NCBI GenBank assembly: GCA_002490665.1
Contig: DKUL01000086.1
Span: forward strand, 20,145-57,174
Length of the DNA stretch: 37,030 nucleotides
Direction: 5' to 3'
Origin: Lachnospiraceae bacterium UBA7205
Lineage (GTDB): Bacteria; Bacillota; Clostridia; Lachnospirales; Lachnospiraceae
Below, piece by piece: positions 7,518-16,139 of the stretch (position 1 is its first letter; each line of letters begins with the position of its first letter). A model generated the notes under the pieces. The model saw only the letters and a program-made list of their open reading frames with translations. It did not search any database and was not told the origin of the DNA. Position numbers and translations under genes: made by a program.

Positions 7518-9387
7518 GCGTGTGAATGTACAGCTTTTGCAGAGGCGGGCTGCGCTTGTCATACTGGACATTATGACGGTATGCATCGCAAGCATCGCGC
7601 CCCTGTGGATTCGTTTTGAGCTGAATTATAAGGATATACCGGACGTGTACCTGACTTCCGCGTGGAACTTTATGGCGGTCAATGTGGTAATGACACTTGT
7701 TATTTTTTATCTGTTCCGGCTGTATCATAGTCTGTGGGCGTTTGCTGGCACGGCGGAGGTGCAGAACATTCTTGCCGCCTGTGTACTGAGTGCGATTGTG
7801 GACTTTGTCGGGATGAAGGTGATGGATTATCCGATTCCGCGCAGCTACTATTTTACCTATGCGCTGGTGCTCACGGGAATCACGACGCTTGTGCGGTTTT
7901 CCTACCGCATTATGCGCGGGATGCGCCACAAGGCGCAGAACCGCAAAAACGGCACGCGGGTCATGATTATCGGTGCCGGGGATGCCGGAAACACGGTTAT
8001 CAAGGAGATTACAAACAGCAGCTACAGCACGATGGTCATCAAGTGCATCATTGATGACGACGAGGGCAAGTGGGGAAGGTTTATACAGGGCATCAAGATT
8101 GTCGGCGGCCGTGACAAGATTGTGGAGTATGCGGCGCTCTACGGCATTGATGAGATTTTTATCGCGATTCCTTCGGCGAACCGCGCGACGATGAAGGCGC
8201 TTGTCGAGATCTGCAAGGAGACGAGCTGCAAGCTGCGCACGCTGCCGGGCATTTACCAGCTGGTAAACGGGGAGGTGAACGTCAGCAAGCTGCGCGACGT
8301 CGATGTGGAGGATTTGCTCGGGCGCGACCCGATTAAGGTCGACATGGAGTCCATCTTAAATTACGTAAAGGGCAAGGTCATCATGGTGACGGGGGGCGGC
8401 GGCTCCATCGGAAGCGAGCTCTGCCGCCAGATAGCAGGCCACCAGCCGAAACGGATTGTGATTGTCGACATCTATGAGAACAATGCCTACGACATACAGC
8501 AGGAGCTGAAGCAGAAATACCCGCAGCTGGACCTGGTCGTCCTGATTGCCTCGGTGCGCAACACGAACCGTATCAACAGCATTATGAAGGAATACCATCC
8601 TGACATTATCTACCACGCGGCGGCGCACAAGCATGTCCCGCTGATGGAGGTCAGTCCGAACGAGGCGATTAAGAACAATGTGTTTGGAACCTGGAAGACG
8701 GCACAGGCAGCAGTCCAGAACGGCGTGAAGAAGTTTGTGCTCATTTCCACCGACAAGGCGGTAAACCCCACCAATATCATGGGGGCGAGCAAGCGGATCT
8801 GTGAGATGATTATACAGACCTACAACCGCCACTACGACACGGAGTTTGTTGCCGTCCGCTTTGGAAACGTACTCGGAAGCAACGGAAGCGTCATCCCGCT
8901 GTTTAAGAACCAGATTGCGGCAGGCGGTCCCGTGACAGTCACGCACCCCGACATTATCCGTTATTTTATGACCATTCCGGAGGCGGTTTCCCTGGTGCTC
9001 CAGGCAGGGGTGTACGCAAAGGGCGGGGAGATTTTTGTCCTGGACATGGGGGAGCCGGTGAAGATACTCGACCTGGCAAAGAACCTGATAAAGCTGTCGG
9101 GTTATAAGGTTGACGAGGATATCCGGATTGAGTTTACCGGGCTGCGGCCGGGCGAAAAGCTTTACGAGGAACTTCTGATGAGTGAGGAGGGACTCATTGA
9201 CACGGAGAACAAGCTGATTCATATCGGCAGACCGATAGAGTTTGACGAAATGCAGTTCTATGTGCAGCTGAACAACTTAAAACATGCGGTCGAGAACGAG
9301 TGCGAGGATGTGCGGCCGTTGATTCAGGAGATTGTGCCGACATATGTCCCCAGGACAGGAGCCGGCGAGAAGGATGATTTGCAGTAG
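7504..9387 (+). CDS. pglF: UDP-GlcNAc 4,6-dehydratase, membrane-bound PglF/WbpM/CapD type
   Basis: A 627-residue protein with four N-terminal TM helices (about 15-135), a CoA-binding-like Rossmann domain (VMIIGAGDAG at 153-162) and a C-terminal SDR domain. The SDR part shows the nucleotide-binding loop TGGGGSIGS (296-304), HAAAHKHVPLME (371-382), STDKAVNP (415-422) and the MGASK motif (426-430), where Met replaces the usual SDR Tyr as in PglF, WbpM and CapD. These enzymes convert UDP-GlcNAc to UDP-2-acetamido-4-keto-2,4,6-trideoxyhexose. The following two genes supply the matching aminotransferase and initiating transferase, giving a PglF-PglE-PglC block. The start ATG lies 14 bp inside the previous gene, with GGGAGGCGAGG upstream. 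The gene is intact and of normal length for the membrane-bound subfamily. Confidence 0.92.
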   Translation: MNFFRRVNVQLLQRRAALVILDIMTVCIASIAPLWIRFELNYKDIPDVYLTSAWNFMAVNVVMTLVIFYLFRLYHSLWAFAGTAEVQNILAACVLSAIVDFVGMKVMDYPIPRSYYFTYALVLTGITTLVRFSYRIMRGMRHKAQNRKNGTRVMIIGAGDAGNTVIKEITNSSYSTMVIKCIIDDDEGKWGRFIQGIKIVGGRDKIVEYAALYGIDEIFIAIPSANRATMKALVEICKETSCKLRTLPGIYQLVNGEVNVSKLRDVDVEDLLGRDPIKVDMESILNYVKGKVIMVTGGGGSIGSELCRQIAGHQPKRIVIVDIYENNAYDIQQELKQKYPQLDLVVLIASVRNTNRINSIMKEYHPDIIYHAAAHKHVPLMEVSPNEAIKNNVFGTWKTAQAAVQNGVKKFVLISTDKAVNPTNIMGASKRICEMIIQTYNRHYDTEFVAVRFGNVLGSNGSVIPLFKNQIAAGGPVTVTHPDIIRYFMTIPEAVSLVLQAGVYAKGGEIFVLDMGEPVKILDLAKNLIKLSGYKVDEDIRIEFTGLRPGEKLYEELLMSEEGLIDTENKLIHIGRPIEFDEMQFYVQLNNLKHAVENECEDVRPLIQEIVPTYVPRTGAGEKDDLQ

Positions 9388-9427
9388 TGCACAAATTCGC
9401 AGACTTTGGCAAGAACGGAGGGGTATC

Positions 9428-10573
9428 ATGGCAGATACAATGAATGACAAAAAAAGAATTTATCTATCAAGTCCTACAATGCATGGGGACGAACAGCGCT
9501 TTGTGGCGGAAGCGTTTGACACCAACTGGGTTGCGCCGTTAGGACCCAACGTGAATCATTTTGAGACAGAGCTTGCAGCATATACAGGCTGTGGGCATGC
9601 GGCGGCGCTAAGCTCGGGAACGGCAGCAATTCATCTCGGGCTGAAGCTTCTGGGTGTCGGGCAGGGGGATGCCGTGTTTGTCTCATCGCTGACATTTTCT
9701 GCCAGCTGCAACCCGATTTGCTACGAGAAGGCGACGCCCGTGCTGATTGACTCTGAGCCGGATACATGGAACATGTCGCCCGAGGCGCTTGAGCGGGCGT
9801 TTGAACAATATCCGAACCCGAAGGCGGTTGTCGTGGTGCATCTCTACGGCACGCCGGCAAATATGGATGCGATTATGCGGATTTGTGAAAAACATCATGT
9901 GCCGATACTGGAAGATGCGGCAGAGTCGCTTGGCGCTACATACAGGGGCAGGCAGACAGGGACGTTTGGGCGCATCGGCATCTATTCCTTCAACGGTAAC
10001 AAGATTATTACGACTTCCGGCGGCGGCATGATGGTGTCTGCCGAGGAGGCGCTTGTGAAGGAGGCGCGCGTGCTCTCCACACAGGCGCGGGATGCAGCAA
10101 GGCATTACCAGCATTCGAAAATCGGCTATAATTACAGAATGAGCAATATTGACGCCGGTATCGGGCGGGGGCAGCTGCTGCACCTGGATGAGCACATCAG
10201 GCGGAAGAAGGAAATTTATGCCAGGTACAAGGCGGCATTTGCCGACATTGGGGAAATTGCCATGAATCCGCTCAATCCGGACGGGGAGGCAAACAACTGG
10301 CTTTCCTGCATGACGATAAAAGAAGGAAGCAGTGTCACGCCGGATATGGTGATGGACGCGTTGGAGGCGGAAAAGATTGAGTCGCGTCCCATCTGGAAGC
10401 CGATGCACCTGCAGCCGGTATTTGCGGGGTATCCCTTTTTCCAGCACAACGACGGCGGCATCAGCGTGAGCGAGGATATCTTCTGCCGCGGCGTCTGCCT
10501 GCCAAGTGACATCAAGAATACCGATGCGGATATGGAGAAAATAACCGGCATCATCAGAAAATTATTCATTTGA
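9428..10573 (+). CDS. pglE: PglE-type UDP-4-amino-sugar aminotransferase (DegT/DnrJ/EryC1)
   Basis: A 381-residue PLP-dependent sugar aminotransferase. Its motifs are LSSGTAAIHLGL (61-72), VVHLYGTPANMD (137-148), ILEDAAESLGATY (160-172) and YSFNGNKIITTSGGG (186-200), with Lys192 as the probable Schiff-base lysine. It should aminate the 4-keto sugar made by the preceding dehydratase, giving UDP-4-amino-2-acetamido-2,4,6-trideoxyhexose. Whether the product has gluco configuration (bacillosamine type) or galacto (AATGal type) cannot be told by eye. I chose ATG 9428, which has GGAGGGG a few bases upstream. A longer in-frame reading from 9332 would run back into pglF and lacks a good RBS. The protein is only distantly similar to the WecE protein at 277-1407, so the locus has two distinct 4-aminotransferases. 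Confidence 0.9.
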   Translation: MADTMNDKKRIYLSSPTMHGDEQRFVAEAFDTNWVAPLGPNVNHFETELAAYTGCGHAAALSSGTAAIHLGLKLLGVGQGDAVFVSSLTFSASCNPICYEKATPVLIDSEPDTWNMSPEALERAFEQYPNPKAVVVVHLYGTPANMDAIMRICEKHHVPILEDAAESLGATYRGRQTGTFGRIGIYSFNGNKIITTSGGGMMVSAEEALVKEARVLSTQARDAARHYQHSKIGYNYRMSNIDAGIGRGQLLHLDEHIRRKKEIYARYKAAFADIGEIAMNPLNPDGEANNWLSCMTIKEGSSVTPDMVMDALEAEKIESRPIWKPMHLQPVFAGYPFFQHNDGGISVSEDIFCRGVCLPSDIKNTDADMEKITGIIRKLFI

Positions 10574-10611
10574 GTGGAAAATAACGAAAAACGAAAGCAG
10601 GGTACGTTGGA

Positions 10612-11241
10612 ATGTATCAGAAATATATCAAGAGACTGTTGGACATTATCATATCATTTACCGCGCTTGTGATACTCAGCCCGGTGCTGCTTGTGACGGC
10701 AGTCATGGTGCGCGTGAAGCTGGGTTCCCCCGTTATTTTCCACCAGGACAGACCCGGCTACCATGAAAAGGTGTTCCGCCTCTGTAAATTCCGCTCCATG
10801 ACGGACGAGCGCGGGGCGGACGGCGAGCTTCTGCCGGATGCGGTGCGGCTTACAAAATTCGGAAGGACGCTGCGGGCGACAAGCCTGGACGAGCTTCCGG
10901 AGCTGTGGAACATTTTAAAGGGGGACATGAGCCTGATTGGACCAAGGCCCCTTCTGGTAAAATACCTGCCCCTGTACAATGAATTCCAGCGGCACAGGCA
11001 TGACGTGCGGCCGGGGCTGACGGGATGGGCACAGGTAAATGGCAGAAATGCGATTACATGGGAGCAGCGCTTTGAATATGATGTGGATTATGTAGAACAT
11101 ATTTCTTTTTGGATGGACTTGAAAATTTTGTTCCGAACCGTTGCGGTTGTGTTTGGGCACCGTGGAATCAGCAGTGCGACGGATGCCACGATGAAGGCGT
11201 TTACAGGGACAAAGGACAGCGCGGAAGCAGACGATGAATAA
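10612..11241 (+). CDS. pglC: PglC-type monotopic phosphoglycosyl transferase (initiating enzyme)
   Basis: A 209-residue minimal-type bacterial sugar transferase. A re-entrant hydrophobic helix with proline (about 9-33, ILSPVLL) is followed by the KFRSM motif (59-63) and the catalytic Asp-Glu dyad in SLDELPEL (Asp93, Glu94). SLIGPRPLL (107-115) and RPGLTGWAQVNGR complete the fold. The enzyme transfers a phospho-sugar from a UDP sugar to undecaprenyl phosphate on the cytoplasmic face and so starts the repeat unit. Its place directly after PglF- and PglE-type genes suggests that the first sugar is their 4-amino or 4-acylamino trideoxy sugar. It lacks the extra N-terminal TM helices of WcaJ/WbaP, as expected for a PglC-like protein. 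The C-terminus has a short acidic tail. Confidence 0.92.
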   Translation: MYQKYIKRLLDIIISFTALVILSPVLLVTAVMVRVKLGSPVIFHQDRPGYHEKVFRLCKFRSMTDERGADGELLPDAVRLTKFGRTLRATSLDELPELWNILKGDMSLIGPRPLLVKYLPLYNEFQRHRHDVRPGLTGWAQVNGRNAITWEQRFEYDVDYVEHISFWMDLKILFRTVAVVFGHRGISSATDATMKAFTGTKDSAEADDE

Positions 11242-11279
11242 AATGCGGACGCGGTGTTTCCTGTCGGAGAGGGGGGCGT

Positions 11280-12269
11280 ATGAATATATTATTCTGCAGC
11301 GTGGGAAGGCGCTGCGAACTGTTAAAGGATTTTCGAAGGACGCTTGGCGACAAGGTGCGGCTGGTGGTGACGGACAACAGCCCGTATGCGCCGGCGCTGG
11401 AATTTGCCGATGTCGGGTACCAGGTACCGCTGATTCGCGACCCGGGGTATATCCCGATGATTCTTGAAATATGCAAAAAGGAGCACATTGATGCCGTGAC
11501 GACCCTGATTGACCCTGAAATTTCGATTCTTGCCGAGAACAGGGAGGCATTTGAGGCGCTTGGCATTACCGTGCTTGCGCCTGGTAAGGAGACTGCCAGG
11601 CTGTGTTTTGACAAGTACGAGATGGCAAAATACCTTGCGGAAAAGGGAATTGACACGATACAGACATATGGCTCCTTTGCAGCGTTTAAGGAAGCCTATG
11701 ACATGGGGAAAATAAAGCTTCCGGTGTTTGTGAAGCCGCGCACGGGAAGCGGCAGTGTCGGCGCAAGGCGCGTGGACACCTACGAGATGCTTGAGGAGGT
11801 TACGGCTTCGGACACCACCCTGATTATACAGGAGCTTATGACCGGCACGGACATGGATGCGGACATCTATGTCGACACAATCAGCCACGAACCGGTCGCA
11901 ATTTTTTCCAAAAAGAAGATATCAACCACCATAGGGGGGGCAAACAAGACGATTTCTTTTAAGGACGAAAAATTGTTTGCGTTCGTGAAGGAAGCGCTGA
12001 AGGTATTCGACTTTAATGGTCCGCTTGACATGGATTTGTTTTATCAGGATGGGAAATACTATCTCTCGGAGATTAATCCGCGCTTTGGCGGCGCTTATCT
12101 GCATGCGTACGGAGCGGGGGTTGACTTTCCGGCATTTATTTATCATAATGTAAAGGAAAAAGTTTCCAATGAGAACTGTGTGGGAATGTACGATGAGGAT
12201 ATAGTCATGATGATGTACGACAGCGTAGTCGTGAAAAAATTAGAGGATATAGAAACAGTGAGTATATGA
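11280..12269 (+). CDS. ATP-grasp ligase (CarB-like), possible sugar-amine acyl/aminoacyl ligase
   Basis: A 329-residue ATP-grasp enzyme. An N-terminal pre-grasp Rossmann-like part (SVGRRCELL at 7-15; VVTDNSPYAPAL at 29-40) is followed by the ATP-binding strand and glycine loop FVKPRTGSGSVGA (150-162, with Lys152). The metal-binding motif is SEINPRFGGAY (263-273). Such enzymes use ATP to activate a carboxylate as an acyl phosphate and join it to an amine. It sits between the PglC-type transferase and the first GT4, near where pgl loci carry the PglD acetyltransferase, which is absent here. A role in N-acylating the 4-amino sugar, possibly with an amino acid, is therefore attractive but inferred. 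The start has GGAGAGGGGGG upstream, and the end overlaps the next gene by ATGA. Confidence 0.8.
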   Translation: MNILFCSVGRRCELLKDFRRTLGDKVRLVVTDNSPYAPALEFADVGYQVPLIRDPGYIPMILEICKKEHIDAVTTLIDPEISILAENREAFEALGITVLAPGKETARLCFDKYEMAKYLAEKGIDTIQTYGSFAAFKEAYDMGKIKLPVFVKPRTGSGSVGARRVDTYEMLEEVTASDTTLIIQELMTGTDMDADIYVDTISHEPVAIFSKKKISTTIGGANKTISFKDEKLFAFVKEALKVFDFNGPLDMDLFYQDGKYYLSEINPRFGGAYLHAYGAGVDFPAFIYHNVKEKVSNENCVGMYDEDIVMMMYDSVVVKKLEDIETVSI

Positions 12270-13387
12270 AGATATTGATTTTAACCAATTACGCAAATGG
12301 GCTATGGCTTTTCAGAAAGGAACTTCTGATGGCTTTCATGGAGGACGGGCACGAGGTGCTTGTGTCAGTGCCTCCCGATGAAAATGTAGACAAGCTCAGG
12401 TCACTGCAGTGCAGGGGCAGGACTGTCAGGATAATAGAGACGCCGTTTGAGCGCAGGGGAAACAATCCGGTGAAGGATTTCGGGCTTTTCCTGACATACA
12501 CCGGGATGCTGAAGCGGAACAGGCCGGACGTCGTGCTGACATACACGATAAAGCCAAATCTATATGGCGGGCTTGCATGCCGTATGAAAAGGATTCCGTA
12601 TCTGTGCAATGTCACCGGACTTGGCACAGCCATCGAAAACGGAGGGGTACTTAGCAAAATTCTCCTGAAATTCTATGGGGTGTCCATGCGCAGGGCACGG
12701 CGTGTATTTTTCCAGAACACGAAAAACAGGGACTTTATGAAACGCCACGGTGTGGCTGTGGACAACAGCATGATGCTGCCTGGCTCCGGAGTCAATCTGA
12801 AGGAACATCCGTTCCGAAAATATCCCTCGGAGCGGGATGGCATCAATTTTCTGGCGGTCATCCGCATCATGAAGGACAAGGGCATCGAGGAGTATCTGGA
12901 AGCTGCCATCATCATGAGGCACAGGGACAGCCGGCTGCGGTTCTGGCTTGCGGGAGAGTATGAGGAGGAGACACGCAGCCAGTATGAGCCTGTGATACAG
13001 GAACTTGAACAATGCGGGGCAGTCAGGTACCTGGGACATGTCGACAATGTGGGGGAAGTGATGGCACAGAGCCATGTCATCGTGCACCCGTCCTACCATG
13101 AGGGGCTTTCCAATGTGCTGCTCGAGGCGGCAGCATGCGGCAGGCCGGTACTCGCCAGCAGCATCAACGGATGCATTGAGACCTTCCGCGAGGGGAAAAG
13201 CGGTTATTCCTTTGAGAAGGAGAGCGTGGATTCCCTGCTTGATGCCATTGAACGGATAGCGCAGCTGCCGGAGGCACAGCGCAGGCATATGGGGGAAAAA
13301 GGACGTGCATGGGTAGAAAAGCATTTTGACAGGAATCTTGTGATAGAGGCATACCAAAACGAGCTTGCCGGATTACGGAATCAATAA
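12266..13387 (+). CDS. GT4 glycosyltransferase, PglA-like (second sugar candidate)
   Basis: A 373-residue GT-B glycosyltransferase. The N-terminal domain begins ILILTNYANGLWLFR, continues with VTGLGTAIEN (about 116-125), and resembles Campylobacter PglA in general layout. The C-terminal donor domain has the retaining GT4 signature HPSYHEGLSNVLLEAAACGRP, with the two conserved glutamates in EGLSNVLLE. It acts on the cytoplasmic face on the undecaprenyl-PP-linked acceptor. Because it overlaps the ATP-grasp gene by ATGA and lies in the pglF-pglE-pglC block, it is a good candidate to add the second sugar. PglA adds GalNAc, but the donor here is not determined by sequence. The gene is full length. 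Confidence 0.82.
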   Translation: MKILILTNYANGLWLFRKELLMAFMEDGHEVLVSVPPDENVDKLRSLQCRGRTVRIIETPFERRGNNPVKDFGLFLTYTGMLKRNRPDVVLTYTIKPNLYGGLACRMKRIPYLCNVTGLGTAIENGGVLSKILLKFYGVSMRRARRVFFQNTKNRDFMKRHGVAVDNSMMLPGSGVNLKEHPFRKYPSERDGINFLAVIRIMKDKGIEEYLEAAIIMRHRDSRLRFWLAGEYEEETRSQYEPVIQELEQCGAVRYLGHVDNVGEVMAQSHVIVHPSYHEGLSNVLLEAAACGRPVLASSINGCIETFREGKSGYSFEKESVDSLLDAIERIAQLPEAQRRHMGEKGRAWVEKHFDRNLVIEAYQNELAGLRNQ

Positions 13388-13407
13388 AACAGATAGGAGA
13401 TAAAAAG

Positions 13408-14724
13408 ATGAGTTTATATGAAGACATAGTAAGCGGAAAAGAGAAGCTGTCGCTTGTCGGGCTGGGGTATGTGGGCATGCCGATAGCCGTCGCCTTTGCA
13501 AGGAAAATCAAGGTGGTGGGTTTTGACCTCAATGCTGCCAAGATTGATTTATACAAGTCGGGCATCGACCCCACGAACGAAGTCGGGGACGAGGTCATCA
13601 AAAACACTTCGGTTGCGTTTACGGCTGACCCTGCAAGGCTTAAGGAGGCAAAGTTCCACATTGTGGCGGTTCCGACCCCGGTCAATGACGACCATACGCC
13701 GGACCTTTCGCCGGTGGAGGGCGCAAGCCGCATTCTGGGGCAGAATCTCACGAAGGGTTCCATTGTGGTGTTTGAGTCGACGGTATATCCCGGCGTAACG
13801 GAGGACATCTGTGTGCCCATCCTTGAGCAGGAGTCCGGCTTAAAGTGCGGCGTGGATTTCAAGATCGGGTACTCTCCGGAGCGCATCAATCCGGGCGACA
13901 AGGTGCACCGCCTGGAGACCATCACAAAGATTGTGTCCGGCATGGACGACGAGACGCTTGATGAGATTGCGCGCGTGTATGAGCTTGTCGTTGAGGCGGG
14001 TGTGTACCGTGCGGAGTCCATCAAGGTCGCCGAGGCGGCAAAGGTCATCGAGAACAGCCAGCGGGACATCAACATCGCGTTTATGAATGAGCTTTCCATC
14101 ATCTTTAACAAAATGGGCATTGACACGAAATCCGTGCTTGCGGCAGCCGGGACGAAATGGAATTTCCTGAATTTCCAGCCCGGGCTTGTCGGCGGCCACT
14201 GTATCGGTGTCGATCCATACTACCTGACCTACAAGGCGGAACAGCTCGGGTATCATTCCCAGATTATCCTTTCCGGGCGCCGCATCAATGACGACATGGG
14301 CAAGTATGTGGCGGAAAACCTTGTCAAGAACTTAATCAGGGCGGATATTCCGGTCAAGAGTGCAAGGGTCGCGATTCTTGGCTTTACATTCAAGGAAAAC
14401 TGCCCCGATACCAGAAATACAAAGATAATTGATATCTATAATGAATTGAAGGAGTACGGAATCACGGCTGTCGTGACGGATGACAATGCGGATGCCGACG
14501 AGGCGAAACGTCTTTACGGCATTACATTTACACCGATGAAGGATATCCGGGACTGCGACGCCGTCATCCTTGCAGTTGCGCACGAGTCATACAAGGCATT
14601 CGGGATGGCGGATCTGGATGCCCTTTACGCGGATAACAAAAAGGCAAAGGTTCTGACCGACCTGAAGGGAATATTGGATAAAAAGGCTTATATTGACGCA
14701 GGATATATTTATTGGAGACTCTGA
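13408..14724 (+). CDS. tviB: UDP-N-acetylhexosamine 6-dehydrogenase (TviB/WbpO/WbpA family)
   Basis: A 438-residue nucleotide-sugar dehydrogenase of the UDP-HexNAc type. The NAD-binding motif is LVGLGYVGMPIAVAFA (16-31), followed by VPTPVND (88-94), FESTVYPGVTE (122-132), GYSPERINPGDK (154-165) and the catalytic Cys265 in GLVGGHCIGVDPYY (259-272). The C-terminal domain has the GFTFKENCPDTRN motif. The enzyme oxidises C6 of UDP-GlcNAc or UDP-GalNAc to the uronic acid with two NAD. A TviC/WbpP-type 4-epimerase is two genes downstream, so the expected product is UDP-GalNAcA or UDP-GlcNAcA, as in the Vi antigen pathway. This would give the polymer a negative charge. AGGAG lies upstream of the ATG. 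The stop codon overlaps the next start (TGATG). Confidence 0.92.
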   Translation: MSLYEDIVSGKEKLSLVGLGYVGMPIAVAFARKIKVVGFDLNAAKIDLYKSGIDPTNEVGDEVIKNTSVAFTADPARLKEAKFHIVAVPTPVNDDHTPDLSPVEGASRILGQNLTKGSIVVFESTVYPGVTEDICVPILEQESGLKCGVDFKIGYSPERINPGDKVHRLETITKIVSGMDDETLDEIARVYELVVEAGVYRAESIKVAEAAKVIENSQRDINIAFMNELSIIFNKMGIDTKSVLAAAGTKWNFLNFQPGLVGGHCIGVDPYYLTYKAEQLGYHSQIILSGRRINDDMGKYVAENLVKNLIRADIPVKSARVAILGFTFKENCPDTRNTKIIDIYNELKEYGITAVVTDDNADADEAKRLYGITFTPMKDIRDCDAVILAVAHESYKAFGMADLDALYADNKKAKVLTDLKGILDKKAYIDAGYIYWRL

Positions 14725-16139
14725 TGGGAAAAGACAAACGCAATCTGATTTTTTTTGGGATATTTGCAGTGTTTTTCGGCGCTCTTTTCCTCATGGGTGA
14801 ACCTGTGTACACGGGAGATACGTTTCAGTATGAAAACCAGATGGTGATGCGGGAGCCGGGCTATGCACTGTTAATCCAGCTGCTGCGTCTGTTTTCGCCG
14901 GAAGGGCATTACCGCCTGCTGACTGCGCTGCAGTGCGTGACAGCCATTGCTGCAAATACCGTGGTCATCGCATTTTTCCGCAGGCGGTTTGACCTGGGTC
15001 TGCCGTTTTCCTTTCTGTTTGCGGCAGTCCTCCTGGCGCCGCACATAATGACGCCGGTCTTTTCCAGCACGCATCTGGTTCTGACCAATGCCCTGATGAC
15101 GGAGGGAATCCTGTTTTCGCTGTATCCGCTGGCAGTCGTGAGCCTGCTGGACATGATGTGGTCGGAAAAGCCTGTCGGGAAGGAGAGCCTGCGCACAATC
15201 GGATTGTTTTTTCTGTTGTCGCTGGTACGCGGACAGATGATGGTTCTTTTTGTCGTCTGGTTTCTCGTAGTCTACGTCATGGCGGTAAAAAACGCGATGA
15301 AAAAGACGGACAGGACAGGGAGCGGGCTGGACACGTTTCAGCTCGCGGAGAATATTGCAAGGCATGGGCTGATGGCGGCAGTGGCAGTTGTCGTCATTGC
15401 ATTTGCGGCAAGGGCGCTCGTGATTCGCACGTACAATTACTGTGAACAGGGACTGTTTGTGGATACCGCGTCAGGGAAGGCGATGTCGTTTGCCAATGTA
15501 CTCTATGTGGCAGAGCGGGCGGATGGCGCGGCGATAGCGGACGACGGGCTGCGGGAGCTGTTTTACGAGATGTATGACACCGCGGATGCAGACCGGATGA
15601 ATGTGAAGTACGCGCCGTCCGGAATCCTGGACAAGGCGGCATACCATGAACGGTGCCATGATGAACTGAACTTTACGTATTTTGCGGAACCGGCAAAGCG
15701 GTATGTCGGCGAACGGCAGGGAATATACACGGACCGCTATCAGGAACTGATGATAGCGATTGACGAGATTGCCGAACAGCTGAGTAAACAGCTGATGCCG
15801 GAAGTGGCTGTCAGGTATTTTTTGAACTATATCAATGTGATAGCGCTTGGCTTTGTCAGGACGGTGGCATATGAAAATCCGTTATTGTCATGGTATGCGC
15901 TGTTTGTTTACATGGCAGCCGCGGCGCTGACGGTATGGCTGTGGCGAAAGCGGCAAGGCGGCAGGGCGGCGTCCTTTATGGCGGTCGTGCTGCTTACGAT
16001 TGCGGGAAATGTCTGCGCCACGGCATTGATGATACAGTGCATTTCCAGATATATGATATACAACCTGCCGCTGTTTTATATGGCAGGCATGTTGGAGCTT
16101 AGAGAATTATTGCGGATCAGGCAGAGAAAGGCAGAGTGA
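14724..16139 (+). CDS. Polytopic membrane protein with REPGY motif, GT-C-like (paralog of 21273-22673)
   Basis: A 471-residue integral membrane protein not recognised as a named family. A first TM segment (about 7-25) is followed by an external loop with GEPVYTGDTFQYENQ and the sequence MREPGYALL (42-50). Several TM segments run to about 240. A large soluble loop (about 240-370, including LFVDTASGKAMSFANV) and C-terminal TM segments follow. The protein at 21273-22673 has the same plan and the same REPGY motif after an acidic loop, so the two are likely paralogs. An acidic first loop in a multi-pass protein is compatible with a GT-C glycosyltransferase using an undecaprenyl-phosphate sugar, but this is inference. 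I chose ATG 14724, in a TGATG overlap with GGAG upstream, over TTG 14712. Confidence 0.62.
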   Translation: MGKDKRNLIFFGIFAVFFGALFLMGEPVYTGDTFQYENQMVMREPGYALLIQLLRLFSPEGHYRLLTALQCVTAIAANTVVIAFFRRRFDLGLPFSFLFAAVLLAPHIMTPVFSSTHLVLTNALMTEGILFSLYPLAVVSLLDMMWSEKPVGKESLRTIGLFFLLSLVRGQMMVLFVVWFLVVYVMAVKNAMKKTDRTGSGLDTFQLAENIARHGLMAAVAVVVIAFAARALVIRTYNYCEQGLFVDTASGKAMSFANVLYVAERADGAAIADDGLRELFYEMYDTADADRMNVKYAPSGILDKAAYHERCHDELNFTYFAEPAKRYVGERQGIYTDRYQELMIAIDEIAEQLSKQLMPEVAVRYFLNYINVIALGFVRTVAYENPLLSWYALFVYMAAAALTVWLWRKRQGGRAASFMAVVLLTIAGNVCATALMIQCISRYMIYNLPLFYMAGMLELRELLRIRQRKAE

